Numbered from the stretch's first letter, positions 15,483 to 24,232 are shown. The stretch: 35,935 bases of DNA from CAIUVD01 sp044338255 (GCA_044338255.1 JBIILZ010000028.1:1-35935), one strand, 5' to 3'. Numbers and translations: made by a program. Notes: a model not told the origin generated them from the letters alone.

Positions 15483-18035
15483 CGGATGCGCGAGGCCGGT
15501 CGCCAGCACCGCCACCGGTGAAGGCGGGCCGAAGCCGTAGATCGCATTGGGATTGGTCTCCCGCACCTGCAACCAGCCGGGCCGCCAACCGCGGTCCGGC
15601 GGGAAGGTGAACGTCGGATCCCGTCGCTCGCTCCAGGCGCGGACTAGGAACTCGCAGCCGGCGGGCAGGAGATCGTCCTGGTAGTGCCGGATGCGGGGAT
15701 CGGGATAGGTCGTGGTGGTGCGTTCAGGACCGACGGCACCGACCATTTCGAAGATCGTGCCCACCGTGTGCTCGCCGATCGGCAGGCGTTTCCAAATGGT
15801 GTAGCCAGCGACCGGGCCGGGGGCTCGGTCCCAGCTCAGCGCCGCGTGCCCCTCGACAACTGACAGTCGCAAAGCGGGCACCGCTCCCGCCACCGGCATC
15901 ACCGTCGCGGCGGTCTCGGCCTGCAGCCCGGCACCTGCCCTGACGGTGATGCGCACTTGGCGCGGCTGGTCAATGATCGGCGCCTGATAGACGCCGGCGG
16001 GACTCATGGTGCCGACGTGGGGATCGCCTCCCGGAATGCCGTCCACCAGCCAGGTCAACGACTGGTCCTCGGCGCCGGGTACCAGACCGGTGAACGGATA
16101 GCTGAAACCGCCCTTGAGACGCAGCGGAAAGGCCGCCCGCGGATGGTGGTCGGGGTCGGCACTGTGCGGTGCTTCGCGGATCTCCTGCGGCCAGAGGGCC
16201 AGCGTATCGCTGAAGTGCCCACCGCAGGCCACCGTCGCGAACCACAGCACGTTCAGATTTCCGTAGGTGTAGTATTCGTTGAAGGCCCAGAAATTCGGCT
16301 GATCGCCACTTTTTCCGAGCGCGCCGTTGACCGTGCCCCCGGGAAAGCAGCGCCCCAAACTGTCGGGGAAGTGCTGACCCGAACAGACATTGTTCCCGAA
16401 GCCGTTGATGGATGCGACCCCCGCCGGGTTATGGCCACTGAACCAGAAGAGCTGCCGCCAACCAGCATCGATGAGTTCCTGATCCTTGAGCAGCCGGCCG
16501 GCCTGGACCAGGAAAGCGGCATTGCCGAGCTGATGGAACTGCCGGCCGGTGCGCGTGCTGAAGCAGCTCCAGGTGAGGTTGCCGCGCTGCTGTCTGAGGC
16601 GCTTGCCGGCCTGCGGATCCAACACCTCAACTTTCATCGGAGTGAACCCGAACGTATCCAGCCGTGCGAGCGCCAGCAGATAGTCGCGGGCGTATGAAGC
16701 GATTGCGGCCCGCCACGCGGCGGCATGCGGATGATCAGGAGCGGCGGCGATGAGCTGGAATAGGCCCTGGTAGATCCACGGCGTGATCATCACCTCCTGC
16801 TCTGGCTTTTCACCCTGCGGATTGGCGGTGGTCGACGGATCGCGGTGGAACCAGCCGCGAGCCCGCACCTGTCCATCGCCGGCCCACTCGACCTGTTGCA
16901 GAGACAGCAGGCGATCAGCGCCCTCGGCCGCCGTGGCGAGGAAGGCCTGTTCGCCGGTCATCCGCGCCATGGCCACGTTCAACCACACCCATGCACCCAG
17001 GCTGTACTTGGTAGGAAATATCGCAGACGAACCGGGAGCGGAACTTCCGAAGCGTTCACCGAGGCGCCGGTAGCCGAGGCGCACCAGCGCCTCGACGCGG
17101 GCGAAGAACGCCGGATCGCGCTCGCGGAAGAGGGCCACGGCAGAGGCCGGGCCGATCAGCAGCGAGGCGGCGATGACCTCGGGATTATCGTCATTGTATT
17201 CATCGGTCGCGCCGTGGACGTCGTTCCACGCGACCATGCGCTTTTCGTCGCCGGTGAAGAAACGGTTATCATAGGTCACCTGCTGGTGGTCCTTCGAATT
17301 GAGGATCCAACGCAGCGTTCCGTCCTTTTCGAGAAACGACAAGGCGCCATCCAGCCCCCAACGCACTTGCCGATAGATCCAGTCGCCACGATCCCAGGTC
17401 GGGTGCGTATCCTGAAGCGCGCAATACTGTGCCACCACCAACGAGCATGAGGCGTAGGTCCGTCCGTCGCCGCCATCGCCCCAGGCGCTGCCGATGTATT
17501 TGTAGCGGCTCGCGCCGTCATCCCCAATGATGCGGGCGTGCTCCCAATTCACCAGGCGATCGTCGCCGAGATTGCCCATGACGTTGTCTTCGCCGATCCG
17601 CCGCAAGCCGAAATAGTACCACGCGGAGGCCTTGAGCAAATCATCCCAGCGCTGCTCGGCGATAACAAACGTGCCCGGACCGGTCTCACTACCGATGCGC
17701 AGACGGTAGGTGCCCGGCGTGCGCAAGGAGCTGAAGTCGCCCTGCCGCCAGCCCTGCCCCAGCGGCCGCAGATCACCGCTGAAAACTACCTGATCGTCGC
17801 TCGCACGATGGATGGTAAAGCGCTCGACGTCGAGCGCCGTGGTAACCACCTTAGGGTGCTCGGGAGCATAGCCGTATTGGGAATACCAGATCCGCACCGT
17901 CGCGGCATCCCACCAGCGGGGTGGCTCGGCAGCGGGAAGGTGGACGAGGACCGCCAGCAGCGCCACCAGCACCAGCAGCACCTGAAGCCCGAATGGACTG
18001 CAGATCTGCGACGAGCGATCGCCACGCCGGGTCAC
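15471..18035 (-). CDS. Exported GH9-like glycoside hydrolase
   Basis: 854 residues from GTG 18035, which gives a convincing signal peptide (VTRRGDRSSQICSPFGLQV, then LLVLVALLAVLVHLPAAEP). Longer starts at 18227 and 18272 exist, but the 18272 one lies inside a terminator stem and the upstream stretch carries a 13-base tandem repeat, so I reject them. The mature protein parallels the GH9-like protein at 2426 throughout: Ig-like N-domain (IWYSQYGYAPEHPKVV), 'RRIGEDNVMGNLGDDRLVNWEHARI', 'WGDGGDGRTY' matching W-x-D-A-G-D with both aspartates, and 'NEYYTYGNLNVLWFATVA' with the catalytic NE motif, then beta domains with a fibronectin-like stretch. This copy is exported, so it probably makes the first cuts outside the cytoplasm. 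The gene overlaps the convergent esterase by 12 bases. Confidence 0.82.
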   Translation of the reverse strand: MTRRGDRSSQICSPFGLQVLLVLVALLAVLVHLPAAEPPRWWDAATVRIWYSQYGYAPEHPKVVTTALDVERFTIHRASDDQVVFSGDLRPLGQGWRQGDFSSLRTPGTYRLRIGSETGPGTFVIAEQRWDDLLKASAWYYFGLRRIGEDNVMGNLGDDRLVNWEHARIIGDDGASRYKYIGSAWGDGGDGRTYASCSLVVAQYCALQDTHPTWDRGDWIYRQVRWGLDGALSFLEKDGTLRWILNSKDHQQVTYDNRFFTGDEKRMVAWNDVHGATDEYNDDNPEVIAASLLIGPASAVALFRERDPAFFARVEALVRLGYRRLGERFGSSAPGSSAIFPTKYSLGAWVWLNVAMARMTGEQAFLATAAEGADRLLSLQQVEWAGDGQVRARGWFHRDPSTTANPQGEKPEQEVMITPWIYQGLFQLIAAAPDHPHAAAWRAAIASYARDYLLALARLDTFGFTPMKVEVLDPQAGKRLRQQRGNLTWSCFSTRTGRQFHQLGNAAFLVQAGRLLKDQELIDAGWRQLFWFSGHNPAGVASINGFGNNVCSGQHFPDSLGRCFPGGTVNGALGKSGDQPNFWAFNEYYTYGNLNVLWFATVACGGHFSDTLALWPQEIREAPHSADPDHHPRAAFPLRLKGGFSYPFTGLVPGAEDQSLTWLVDGIPGGDPHVGTMSPAGVYQAPIIDQPRQVRITVRAGAGLQAETAATVMPVAGAVPALRLSVVEGHAALSWDRAPGPVAGYTIWKRLPIGEHTVGTIFEMVGAVGPERTTTTYPDPRIRHYQDDLLPAGCEFLVRAWSERRDPTFTFPPDRGWRPGWLQVRETNPNAIYGFGPPSPVAVLATGLAHPLAP

Positions 18036-18087
18036 GGGTGCGACTCCAACCGCTGCTCGGTCGAGACAAGATTGCTGATAGCGCCGG

Positions 18088-18120
18088 CTGCGGTACCGGG
18101 CTGCGGTACCGGGCTGCGGT
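18088..18120 (+). repeat. 13-bp tandem repeat, 2.5 copies
   Basis: CTGCGGTACCGGG at 18088-18100 and 18101-18113, then CTGCGGT. The period is not a multiple of three, which argues that the DNA upstream of GTG 18035 does not code for the GH9-like protein. Confidence 0.85.
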
Positions 18121-18247
18121 TTCACGATCTCGCTGAACCTCGAATCCGTCAACCTCGTCCATTCATAGACACCGTTACTGTTTGCCGGAAAAAATTGCTG
18201 GTCGGAGGAGTGTGGAATCGCGTTCATGGGTAGTCGCTCGCTCGTAA

Positions 18248-18287
18248 AAGGACACCCGCATATTTTGGCCAATATGCGGGTGTCCTT
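18248..18287 (-). terminator. Strong intrinsic terminator of the MFS/esterase operon
   Basis: AAGGACACCCGCATATT (18248-18264) pairs perfectly with AATATGCGGGTGTCCTT (18271-18287), a 17-bp stem with a 6-base TTGGCC loop. On the minus strand it follows the stop of the 793-codon gene by 9 bases and is followed by TTTTAC. It ends that operon. Confidence 0.9.
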
Positions 18288-18296
18288 ATTCCGTTG

Positions 18297-20678
18297 TCAA
18301 AAGTTTGAGATTTTTTCCGGGGCGGCGGAGAGCTCGCACGCTTCCAATGCCAAAGCCTTCAGTCGCGCAATCTGTGGCCGGATTTCGTTCAACTGAAGGT
18401 CGCGCGTGGCCCGCTCAGGTGGCAGATCGATCGACTGCTGCTGCAGTGGGGGAAGCTCGATCTTCGACCGCTGACCAGCGGCAAAGACAGCGATGTCGCA
18501 CCAACGCAAATCCTTGGACAGTGCTGCTCCGGGTGACTTAGTAGTCCTTCCTTTGCGGTTTAACGCGAACCCTGGGGAATAGTTCGGTGCTCGGATGCAG
18601 CCATCCGTCGACAAGGTGATCAAATCTTGGGGCAAGACGGTTTCATTGCCGAGCAGGCGGTCTATTATGGTCAGATACAGGACCCGCTCAGATTTGTGAT
18701 TAGATCCTGGTTTATCATGTCGAATCGCCCGCAGCAGGCTGCGCAGGTCATCCATACTCCCGCCAGGAGCGAGCATCCACAGACCCACCTGCCGCATCAT
18801 CGAGTCCGGGTCAGCACGCAGGCGCTCATCGACCAGGGCCAACCGTTCACGCGTCGGCAGCTCATCAATCAGTTGCAGAGCAAGATTGATGGTTCGGTCA
18901 TCTCCGCTCTGCAGGCGATCAGCCAGGAACTTGTCTAGCGCTGTCGCATCCCCGCTCAGGGCCATCCAACAGGCGAGCGTCTGGGTCACCAGGGGGCAAT
19001 GATTGGGTGTCCAGCCAGAGATCGCCACCTTGACTTCGGGGCTAGCCTGGGCGGAAACCAGGAACGATGAAAATGGCGCGAGCGCGGCTTCGATCTCCTC
19101 GTCGGTGGGCTGGCGGAGAGCCCAGGCTCGCCCAAGCGCGGCCTGCAGGCGTCGCTGATCGGCGGTCGACTGCTGGGCGATCAGGGTCAGGGCACGGCTG
19201 AGCGCGAGGTTGGGCAGAGATTTCTCGATGAATCCAACCATCCCTCCTTGTGAGCTCCACCAGGCGGCAATGGCCTTGGCGCTGGCTGTCCGCTCAGCAT
19301 CGCTCCAGACCGCATCAGGATTGCGTCCGGCAAGGGTCCGCGGGTCTGCCTGCACCAGATGAGCAAGGGCGCGCAAGGCGTTGTCGCCCAGGGAGCGGGC
19401 AGATCCACGATCGACCCATCGACTGGGCCGGTGATCATCCAAAAGGGCGATCAGAGCATCAGCGTCGGCATTGGTGATCGTTGCCACCGCAGGCGGGATT
19501 TTGCCCAGCCGCACACAGACGAAATTCGGGTTCATGCGTTCGTAATCGTCGGAGGAACCGCGCTCGCGGTCATGCTGAAATGCCTTCGTGGGCGGAAACC
19601 AAGCGGCGGCCCGTTCGATCAGCGGGGCCGTCGGCAGCGGCTTTCGCGACAAGGTGCGGCCTGCCGCGATGCAACGCAGGTTCTCCTGCTCGGCCGAATC
19701 GCCCTCCGCCAATGCCAGGGCGGCGGTAAGCGCCGCGGGCACGGAACTGGCTGGTGCGGCGATCAGCCGTTCCACCGACCACATACGCAGCGCCCGACGC
19801 ATGGCATCAATGGTCGGCTCAAGCTGGGTCGGACTGTGATAGCCGCGATTGTCCTGAGACAGACGCTCTGCCGGCAGGCCGAGATCAATGGCTCCAACCG
19901 GAAGGGGATATGGCCGGTCCTGTGAACCCATCGTTCGCATCAGAGCCGACATGACGGCGCTCCGGGCCAGATCTTCGGCCCCAGGAGCGCCCATACGCCA
20001 AAGATGGATGGCAGCCAGAATCGCTAGCTCATTTTCACTAATGAACGGGTTGATCGCTGCGCCGCGCAATACGGCGGAACGCTCTTGTGGATCAAGGCGG
20101 TCACAGAAATTTGCATGAGAGCCTGGGTCTGTGATCTGATCTCTCCCATTCGCCCGTGCCTTAAACCAGTCTGCTGGGGCGAACTCCTGTAGCTCCCCCA
20201 CAACCTTCACCTCGACTCCTGAATCGGTATCGGCGTGGACCTGCATGCGCACCAGCATGCTGCCGTCAGCTAGGCGCAGATGGATGTTGGTGTGTTCCCC
20301 GCGCATCGTGACATTTTTAACCGTGATTTGCGAAGGCATGAGCAGCGATTGCACATCAAGCGGCAAGGCAAACAACGCCTCGGCGGTTCCCGTCCAGGAG
20401 AGGGCTAACTTGCCCTGCACGAGGGTCGCGCCACGGGCGTCCGGCAGACCATGCTGCACCGCGACCTCGATGAGGACGTCGATGGCCGCAGCTTGGGCCT
20501 GGGTGCTGACGGTGGCCTGCGCTGCGACAGGGTCTGCCGCCGACAACACGGAACCCTGATGCATGAGGGCTAGAGCCAGGAGGAGGATGAATAGAGGAAA
20601 TGGGCTTACTATTTTGTTCATGGAATCATTTTTTCGGACGGTGCTGGTGATTGATCGCTCGATCAGTTCACGCCTCAT
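18297..20678 (-). CDS. Large secreted protein of unknown function, last gene of the esterase operon
   Basis: 793 residues from ATG 20678, whose ATGA overlaps the stop of the upstream hydrolase; 774 from ATG 20621, which puts the signal peptide (MNKIVSPFPLFILLLALALM, cleavage near LSAADP) at the very N-terminus. The overlap favours coupling, the signal favours 20621. I do not recognise the family. Residues about 60-170 look beta-rich, and residues about 190-720 are predominantly helical with repeated short helices (for example 'AILAAIHLWRMGAPGAEDLARSAVMSAL', 'NALRALAHLVQADP', 'TINLALQLIDELPTRERLALVDERL'), in the style of HEAT-like solenoids. A helical scaffold or binding role beside two secreted esterases is inference. 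It ends just before a strong terminator. Confidence 0.8.
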   Translation of the reverse strand: MRRELIERSITSTVRKNDSMNKIVSPFPLFILLLALALMHQGSVLSAADPVAAQATVSTQAQAAAIDVLIEVAVQHGLPDARGATLVQGKLALSWTGTAEALFALPLDVQSLLMPSQITVKNVTMRGEHTNIHLRLADGSMLVRMQVHADTDSGVEVKVVGELQEFAPADWFKARANGRDQITDPGSHANFCDRLDPQERSAVLRGAAINPFISENELAILAAIHLWRMGAPGAEDLARSAVMSALMRTMGSQDRPYPLPVGAIDLGLPAERLSQDNRGYHSPTQLEPTIDAMRRALRMWSVERLIAAPASSVPAALTAALALAEGDSAEQENLRCIAAGRTLSRKPLPTAPLIERAAAWFPPTKAFQHDRERGSSDDYERMNPNFVCVRLGKIPPAVATITNADADALIALLDDHRPSRWVDRGSARSLGDNALRALAHLVQADPRTLAGRNPDAVWSDAERTASAKAIAAWWSSQGGMVGFIEKSLPNLALSRALTLIAQQSTADQRRLQAALGRAWALRQPTDEEIEAALAPFSSFLVSAQASPEVKVAISGWTPNHCPLVTQTLACWMALSGDATALDKFLADRLQSGDDRTINLALQLIDELPTRERLALVDERLRADPDSMMRQVGLWMLAPGGSMDDLRSLLRAIRHDKPGSNHKSERVLYLTIIDRLLGNETVLPQDLITLSTDGCIRAPNYSPGFALNRKGRTTKSPGAALSKDLRWCDIAVFAAGQRSKIELPPLQQQSIDLPPERATRDLQLNEIRPQIARLKALALEACELSAAPEKISNF

Positions 20679-21721
20679 GGCCGAGGATTCTGTAGAGGGA
20701 GAGGCAAATCCAGCTTTTGAGCGATCCAGGCGCGGAGGTGCCGGCGTTCGGGCGTGTCGCGGAACAGGACCTCGGCGGAATGGTTGACGAAGGGCAGATC
20801 AACGATGGTGATGTCGGCCGTCGGGGCATGACGGGCGAGGAAGGCGCGGGTGTCCTCGATGATCGAGATGGGCTTGAGATCGAGCTTGCCCCGGGCCACT
20901 TCATAGGTGGTGAGTTGGTCTTTGGCGATCGCAGCCCGCAGGGCCTTGTCGTTCCAGGGCTGAGGCAGGACGCTCTGTTCGCCGAGGATATACTGCGGCG
21001 TTGCGCCCAGGCGGGCGACCCGTTCGGGGGCCTGGGCCTGTTCCTCCGGGGTCATGCCCCAGGGGATGTGGGCATCGTCGTAATGACTGAACGGCACTAT
21101 CGCCCGCCACAACTTGGCGATGCCGTCGTCGTGCAGGCCAATGTAGTTGCAGGCGATGGCCCCGCGGGAATGGCCGGTGAGCAGCACCCGCGCCGGATCA
21201 CCCGACCAAGCGGCGCAGATGGCCGGCACCGCCTCCTTGGCGTAGGCCACGGTGGCGGCGACATCCCCCCACCACATGGCCGCATCCGTCTTTCCATCGA
21301 CGGCGACGACGGGCAGCACCACCCAGATGAAGTCCCGTCCACCACTGATGCCCATGCCTCCACCGATCAGGCCGTCCTTGACCTGCCGGGTGTTGCCCAG
21401 GTATTCCACGATCACCGGGAAACGGCGATCCGGCGTCCAGTCCTCGGGCAACCAGAGGGCATGGCGCACCTCGGTGCCGGCGTAGGCGGGCAATTGCTGC
21501 AGGACCAGACGACCGGGTGCCGGTTCCCCTGCACTGACTGCTGGCTGTCGCAGATCCGCGGGAATGTTGAGGGCATCCGGCGGGGCCTCGGGGCGCGGCG
21601 GCAGAATGCGCAATCCGCCCTCGGCGGCGCCGCCGTCAACCGCGACCACCATAAGCCCGAGAATCAGGCCGGGGATCAGGCCGGGGATCAGGCCAAAGCT
21701 CACCAGCTGGATATCGATCAT
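20675..21721 (-). CDS. Secreted alpha/beta hydrolase (esterase-like), copy 2
   Basis: 348 residues. The signal-like N-terminus contains a 12-base DNA repeat (GLIPGLIPGLILGL) followed by LMVVAVDGGAA. Core elements are 'FPVIVEYLGNTRQVKDGLIGG', 'FIWVVLPVVAVD', 'WWGDVAATVAYAKEAVPAIC', the nucleophile elbow G-H-S-R-G (S185), and 'LPFVNHSAEVLFRDTPER' with H314 as the likely catalytic His. It is most similar to the hydrolase immediately upstream (21724-22767), sharing long blocks, so it is a tandem duplicate. ATG 21721 is 2 bases beyond the upstream stop, with a GGGCGG sequence before it. Its own stop overlaps the next gene's ATG as ATGA. Probably a periplasmic or outer-surface esterase; substrate unknown. 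Confidence 0.85.
   Translation of the reverse strand: MIDIQLVSFGLIPGLIPGLILGLMVVAVDGGAAEGGLRILPPRPEAPPDALNIPADLRQPAVSAGEPAPGRLVLQQLPAYAGTEVRHALWLPEDWTPDRRFPVIVEYLGNTRQVKDGLIGGGMGISGGRDFIWVVLPVVAVDGKTDAAMWWGDVAATVAYAKEAVPAICAAWSGDPARVLLTGHSRGAIACNYIGLHDDGIAKLWRAIVPFSHYDDAHIPWGMTPEEQAQAPERVARLGATPQYILGEQSVLPQPWNDKALRAAIAKDQLTTYEVARGKLDLKPISIIEDTRAFLARHAPTADITIVDLPFVNHSAEVLFRDTPERRHLRAWIAQKLDLPLPLQNPRP
21664..21699 (-). repeat. 12-bp tandem repeat in a signal peptide
   Basis: Three near-identical ATCAGGCCGGGG-type units encode the GLIP repeats in the hydrophobic core of the copy 2 hydrolase signal sequence. In-frame slippage changes signal length without breaking the gene. Confidence 0.8.
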
Positions 21722-21723
21722 GG

Positions 21724-22767
21724 TTACCGCCCTTTACCGCTGTCGGCGCTCGCTGCAGGTGATGGTGCTGGTGCTGGTTCCGGCCGCAGGGCCGCCGCCA
21801 GCCAGGCGCGGATCGCCTGACGCTCGGCGGTATCGCGCAGCCAACTGGCTGATCCGTGATTGACCCAGGGCAGATCCATAAGGGTGTAGATACCTTCGGG
21901 ATGGTACCGACGCAAGAATGCGCGGGTCCCCTCCACTTCCGTGATCGGAACCAGGGCGAGCGCCGACTTGGTCGTAGCGAAGGTGCTCAACCCTTGCCGG
22001 GTGATCTCCGCACGCAGGCCGGCATCGTCCGCCGGCTGCGGGACGACGGTGTGCTCGCCGACGATCAGCTGCGGCGTGCGTCCCAGGCGCCGTATCCGCT
22101 CGGGAGCGGCCAGCTGTTCTCCGCGCGTCATTCCCCATGGGATATGCCCGTCGTCATAGTGGCTGATGACGATCATCGCCCGCCACAGACCGGCGAGCGC
22201 ATCGTCGTGCAGGCCGACGTAGTTGCAGGCGATGCCGCCGCGCGAGCTGCCGACCAGCGCCACCCGCGCCGGATCGCCGCCCCAGCGCGCGCAGATGGCC
22301 GGCACCGCCTCCTTGGCATAGGCCACCGTCGCTGCCACGTCGCCCCACCACTGGGGCGTATCGACGCGGTGATCTTCGGCGATGAACGGCAGCACCACCC
22401 AGATCATCTCTTGACCGACGCACAGCGGATAGCCGATGGAGCGCAGATCGCGGACCTTGGCGGTATTGCCCAGGTACTCCACCACCACCGGGTAGGTCCG
22501 CCCGCTGACCCAGGTCGGGGGCAGGTAGACGGTGTGGCCCACCTCGGTGCCGACGTAGGCGGGGAGGCGCGCCAAGGCGACCACACCCGGCCGCGGATCA
22601 CCCGCCGCGACCGTCTCATGCTGCAGATCGGCGGTGATGGTCAGCACATCGGGATGCGCGTCCTGGCGGATCGGGACGATCGGGAAGCCCTGGCCGGTCT
22701 CCTGTGCATGACCCGCGAGCGCCACCACGAGAAGGAGCAGCAGCCACGAGCGGCCGACGAGACTCAG
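21724..22767 (-). CDS. Secreted alpha/beta hydrolase (esterase-like), copy 3, probable CTG start
   Basis: 347 residues if read from CTG 22767. That start gives a perfect signal peptide (MSLVGRSWLLLLLVVALAG, then HAQETG), has GGAG six bases upstream, and overlaps the transporter stop as CTGA. The ATG-initiated frame begins 28 codons earlier (22851), inside the transporter gene, and would bury the signal behind an Arg/Pro-rich extension. The body has 'YPVVVEYLGNTAKVRDLRS', 'MIWVVLPFIAED', 'WWGDVAATVAYAKEAVPAIC', elbow G-S-S-R-G (S175), and a C-terminal 'LPWVNHGSASWLRDTAER' His. It is a tandem paralogue of copy 2. Probable carbohydrate or aryl ester hydrolase, exported; the start is inference and should be held at moderate confidence. 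Confidence 0.82.
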   Translation of the reverse strand: MSLVGRSWLLLLLVVALAGHAQETGQGFPIVPIRQDAHPDVLTITADLQHETVAAGDPRPGVVALARLPAYVGTEVGHTVYLPPTWVSGRTYPVVVEYLGNTAKVRDLRSIGYPLCVGQEMIWVVLPFIAEDHRVDTPQWWGDVAATVAYAKEAVPAICARWGGDPARVALVGSSRGGIACNYVGLHDDALAGLWRAMIVISHYDDGHIPWGMTRGEQLAAPERIRRLGRTPQLIVGEHTVVPQPADDAGLRAEITRQGLSTFATTKSALALVPITEVEGTRAFLRRYHPEGIYTLMDLPWVNHGSASWLRDTAERQAIRAWLAAALRPEPAPAPSPAASADSGKGR

Positions 22768-24035
22768 GGCGCACTCCGTTCCCGGTCGACGCGACCGATA
22801 CGCAGGATCAGCCAGGCGAGGGGATGCAGGCAGGCGGCGATGAGGAACCACATGGTGTAGCTGTGTTCGCTAACCAGCCGCCCGACGGTCTGGTTCATCA
22901 CCACCCCGCCGATGGTGCTGCCGGCGGCGACGACGCCGAAGGCGGTGGCTACCATGCGTTGGGGAACCTGATCGACCAGCAGGGCGCTGATGTTGGCTAG
23001 CCACATCAGGTGCGCGAAGACCACCAGCATTGCCACGCCGAGGCACATCCCCAACGACGGCGCGAAGGGCAGCAGGGCCGACAACGGGGGCAGCAGGGCG
23101 CACAGCAGCATCGCCCGCATCCGCGCCGCTGGCGAGGAACTGCCGCGGCGGATGTACCACGCCGACAGCAGGCCGCCCGCGAGGCACCCAATGTCCGCGG
23201 CCAGGAACACCACCCAGGTGATCCCCAGATCCGCCTGCGCCACCGCCCGGTCCTTGGCCAGGTATTTGGCGAACCAGAACTGGTAGAAGAACCACACCGG
23301 GTCGGTGAGCATGCGACCGACCAGCAGGAGCCAGACCTCGCGACGAGCCAGCACCGCCAACCAGCGGCGGCCCTCACCCTGCTCGGTCTCGACCGGGGCA
23401 CTCGGCGAGGCGGCGGCGATCGAGTCGGTCAGCGCCCGCTCGTGCGGGGTGATGCGTGGGTGCTCGCTGGGACGGCGATACAGCCAGAGCCAGGGCAGCA
23501 CCCAGACCAGGCCGGCAGCACCGGTGACCAGGAACGCCATCCTCCATTCTGCACCTCCGCTGGCGAGGGCGAGAATGAGCACCGGGGCGATGGTCGCACC
23601 CAAGGTCGCACCCATGGTGTACAGACCGATGGCGAAGGCCCGTTCCTTAGCGGACGTCCATTCCGAGACCGCCTTGGTGCTGGCCGGCCAATTCCCCGCC
23701 TCGCCCAGGCCCAGCAACACCCGGCACCAGGCGAGGCTGGTGAAAGAGCTCGCCCAGGCATGGGCCATGGTGGCCAGCGACCACCACGTCATGTACATCG
23801 CCAGCCCCCAGCGCACGCCGATGCGGTCGATCAGTCGACCAGCGATGAGCAGCGAGACGGTATAGGCGATGAGGAAGCAACTGGTGATGTGACCGTAATC
23901 AATGTCGCTGAGGCCAAGGTCCGCCTGGATGGTCAGGGCGAGTAGGGACAGCACCTGGCGATCGAGATAATTGAGGACGGCCGCCAGGAACAGCATGCCG
24001 ACGATCCACCAGCGGAGGTTGGGGATGCGTACCAT
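22764..24035 (-). CDS. MFS transporter, anion:cation symporter type (ExuT-like)
   Basis: 423 residues from ATG 24035 (MVRIPNLRWW); an ATG 22 codons earlier adds a polar extension and is less likely. About twelve membrane segments. 'FLAAVLNYLDRQVLSLL', 'GRLIDRIGVRWGLAMYMTWWSL' and 'RVLLGLGEAGNWPASTKAVSEW' closely follow the hexuronate/galactonate group of the anion:cation symporter family. By family, the cargo is a sugar acid such as a hexuronate. It heads the minus-strand operon with two secreted esterases and the large unknown protein, overlapping the first by four bases. A pathway in which esters are removed outside and the acid imported is consistent, but inferred. Confidence 0.9.
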   Translation of the reverse strand: MVRIPNLRWWIVGMLFLAAVLNYLDRQVLSLLALTIQADLGLSDIDYGHITSCFLIAYTVSLLIAGRLIDRIGVRWGLAMYMTWWSLATMAHAWASSFTSLAWCRVLLGLGEAGNWPASTKAVSEWTSAKERAFAIGLYTMGATLGATIAPVLILALASGGAEWRMAFLVTGAAGLVWVLPWLWLYRRPSEHPRITPHERALTDSIAAASPSAPVETEQGEGRRWLAVLARREVWLLLVGRMLTDPVWFFYQFWFAKYLAKDRAVAQADLGITWVVFLAADIGCLAGGLLSAWYIRRGSSSPAARMRAMLLCALLPPLSALLPFAPSLGMCLGVAMLVVFAHLMWLANISALLVDQVPQRMVATAFGVVAAGSTIGGVVMNQTVGRLVSEHSYTMWFLIAACLHPLAWLILRIGRVDRERSAP

Positions 24036-24099
24036 GGGGTGATGATGCCGTCCGACCGCGAATATGGCAAGGTGTCCGAAGCGGCAGGGCCTTGTCTGC

Positions 24100-24167
24100 A
24101 ACCGGTGATTCTCGGATTGGCGGCCAGCACCTCCATAGCGCTCCCGACGCGCCGCAGGTCACCGGTT
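24100..24167. promoter_or_regulatory. Spaced inverted repeat between divergent genes
   Basis: AACCGGTGA (24100-24108) and TCACCGGTT (24159-24167) are exact reverse complements about 59 bases apart, in the 331-base region between the divergent transporter (start 24035) and SGNH hydrolase (start 24367). This could be a pair of operator half-sites. Nothing else in 24036-24280 was identifiable. Confidence 0.35.
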
Positions 24168-24232
24168 CAAGACGATGAATGCCGTCCGGCGCCAATCGAC
24201 GCGGCGCTCGTCTGGACGAAGGTGAAGCTAGG

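Noticed and set aside
18228..18272. ATG start at 18272 for the exported GH9-like gene
   Set aside because: The codon sits inside the stem of the upstream operon's terminator and the added residues have no family similarity.
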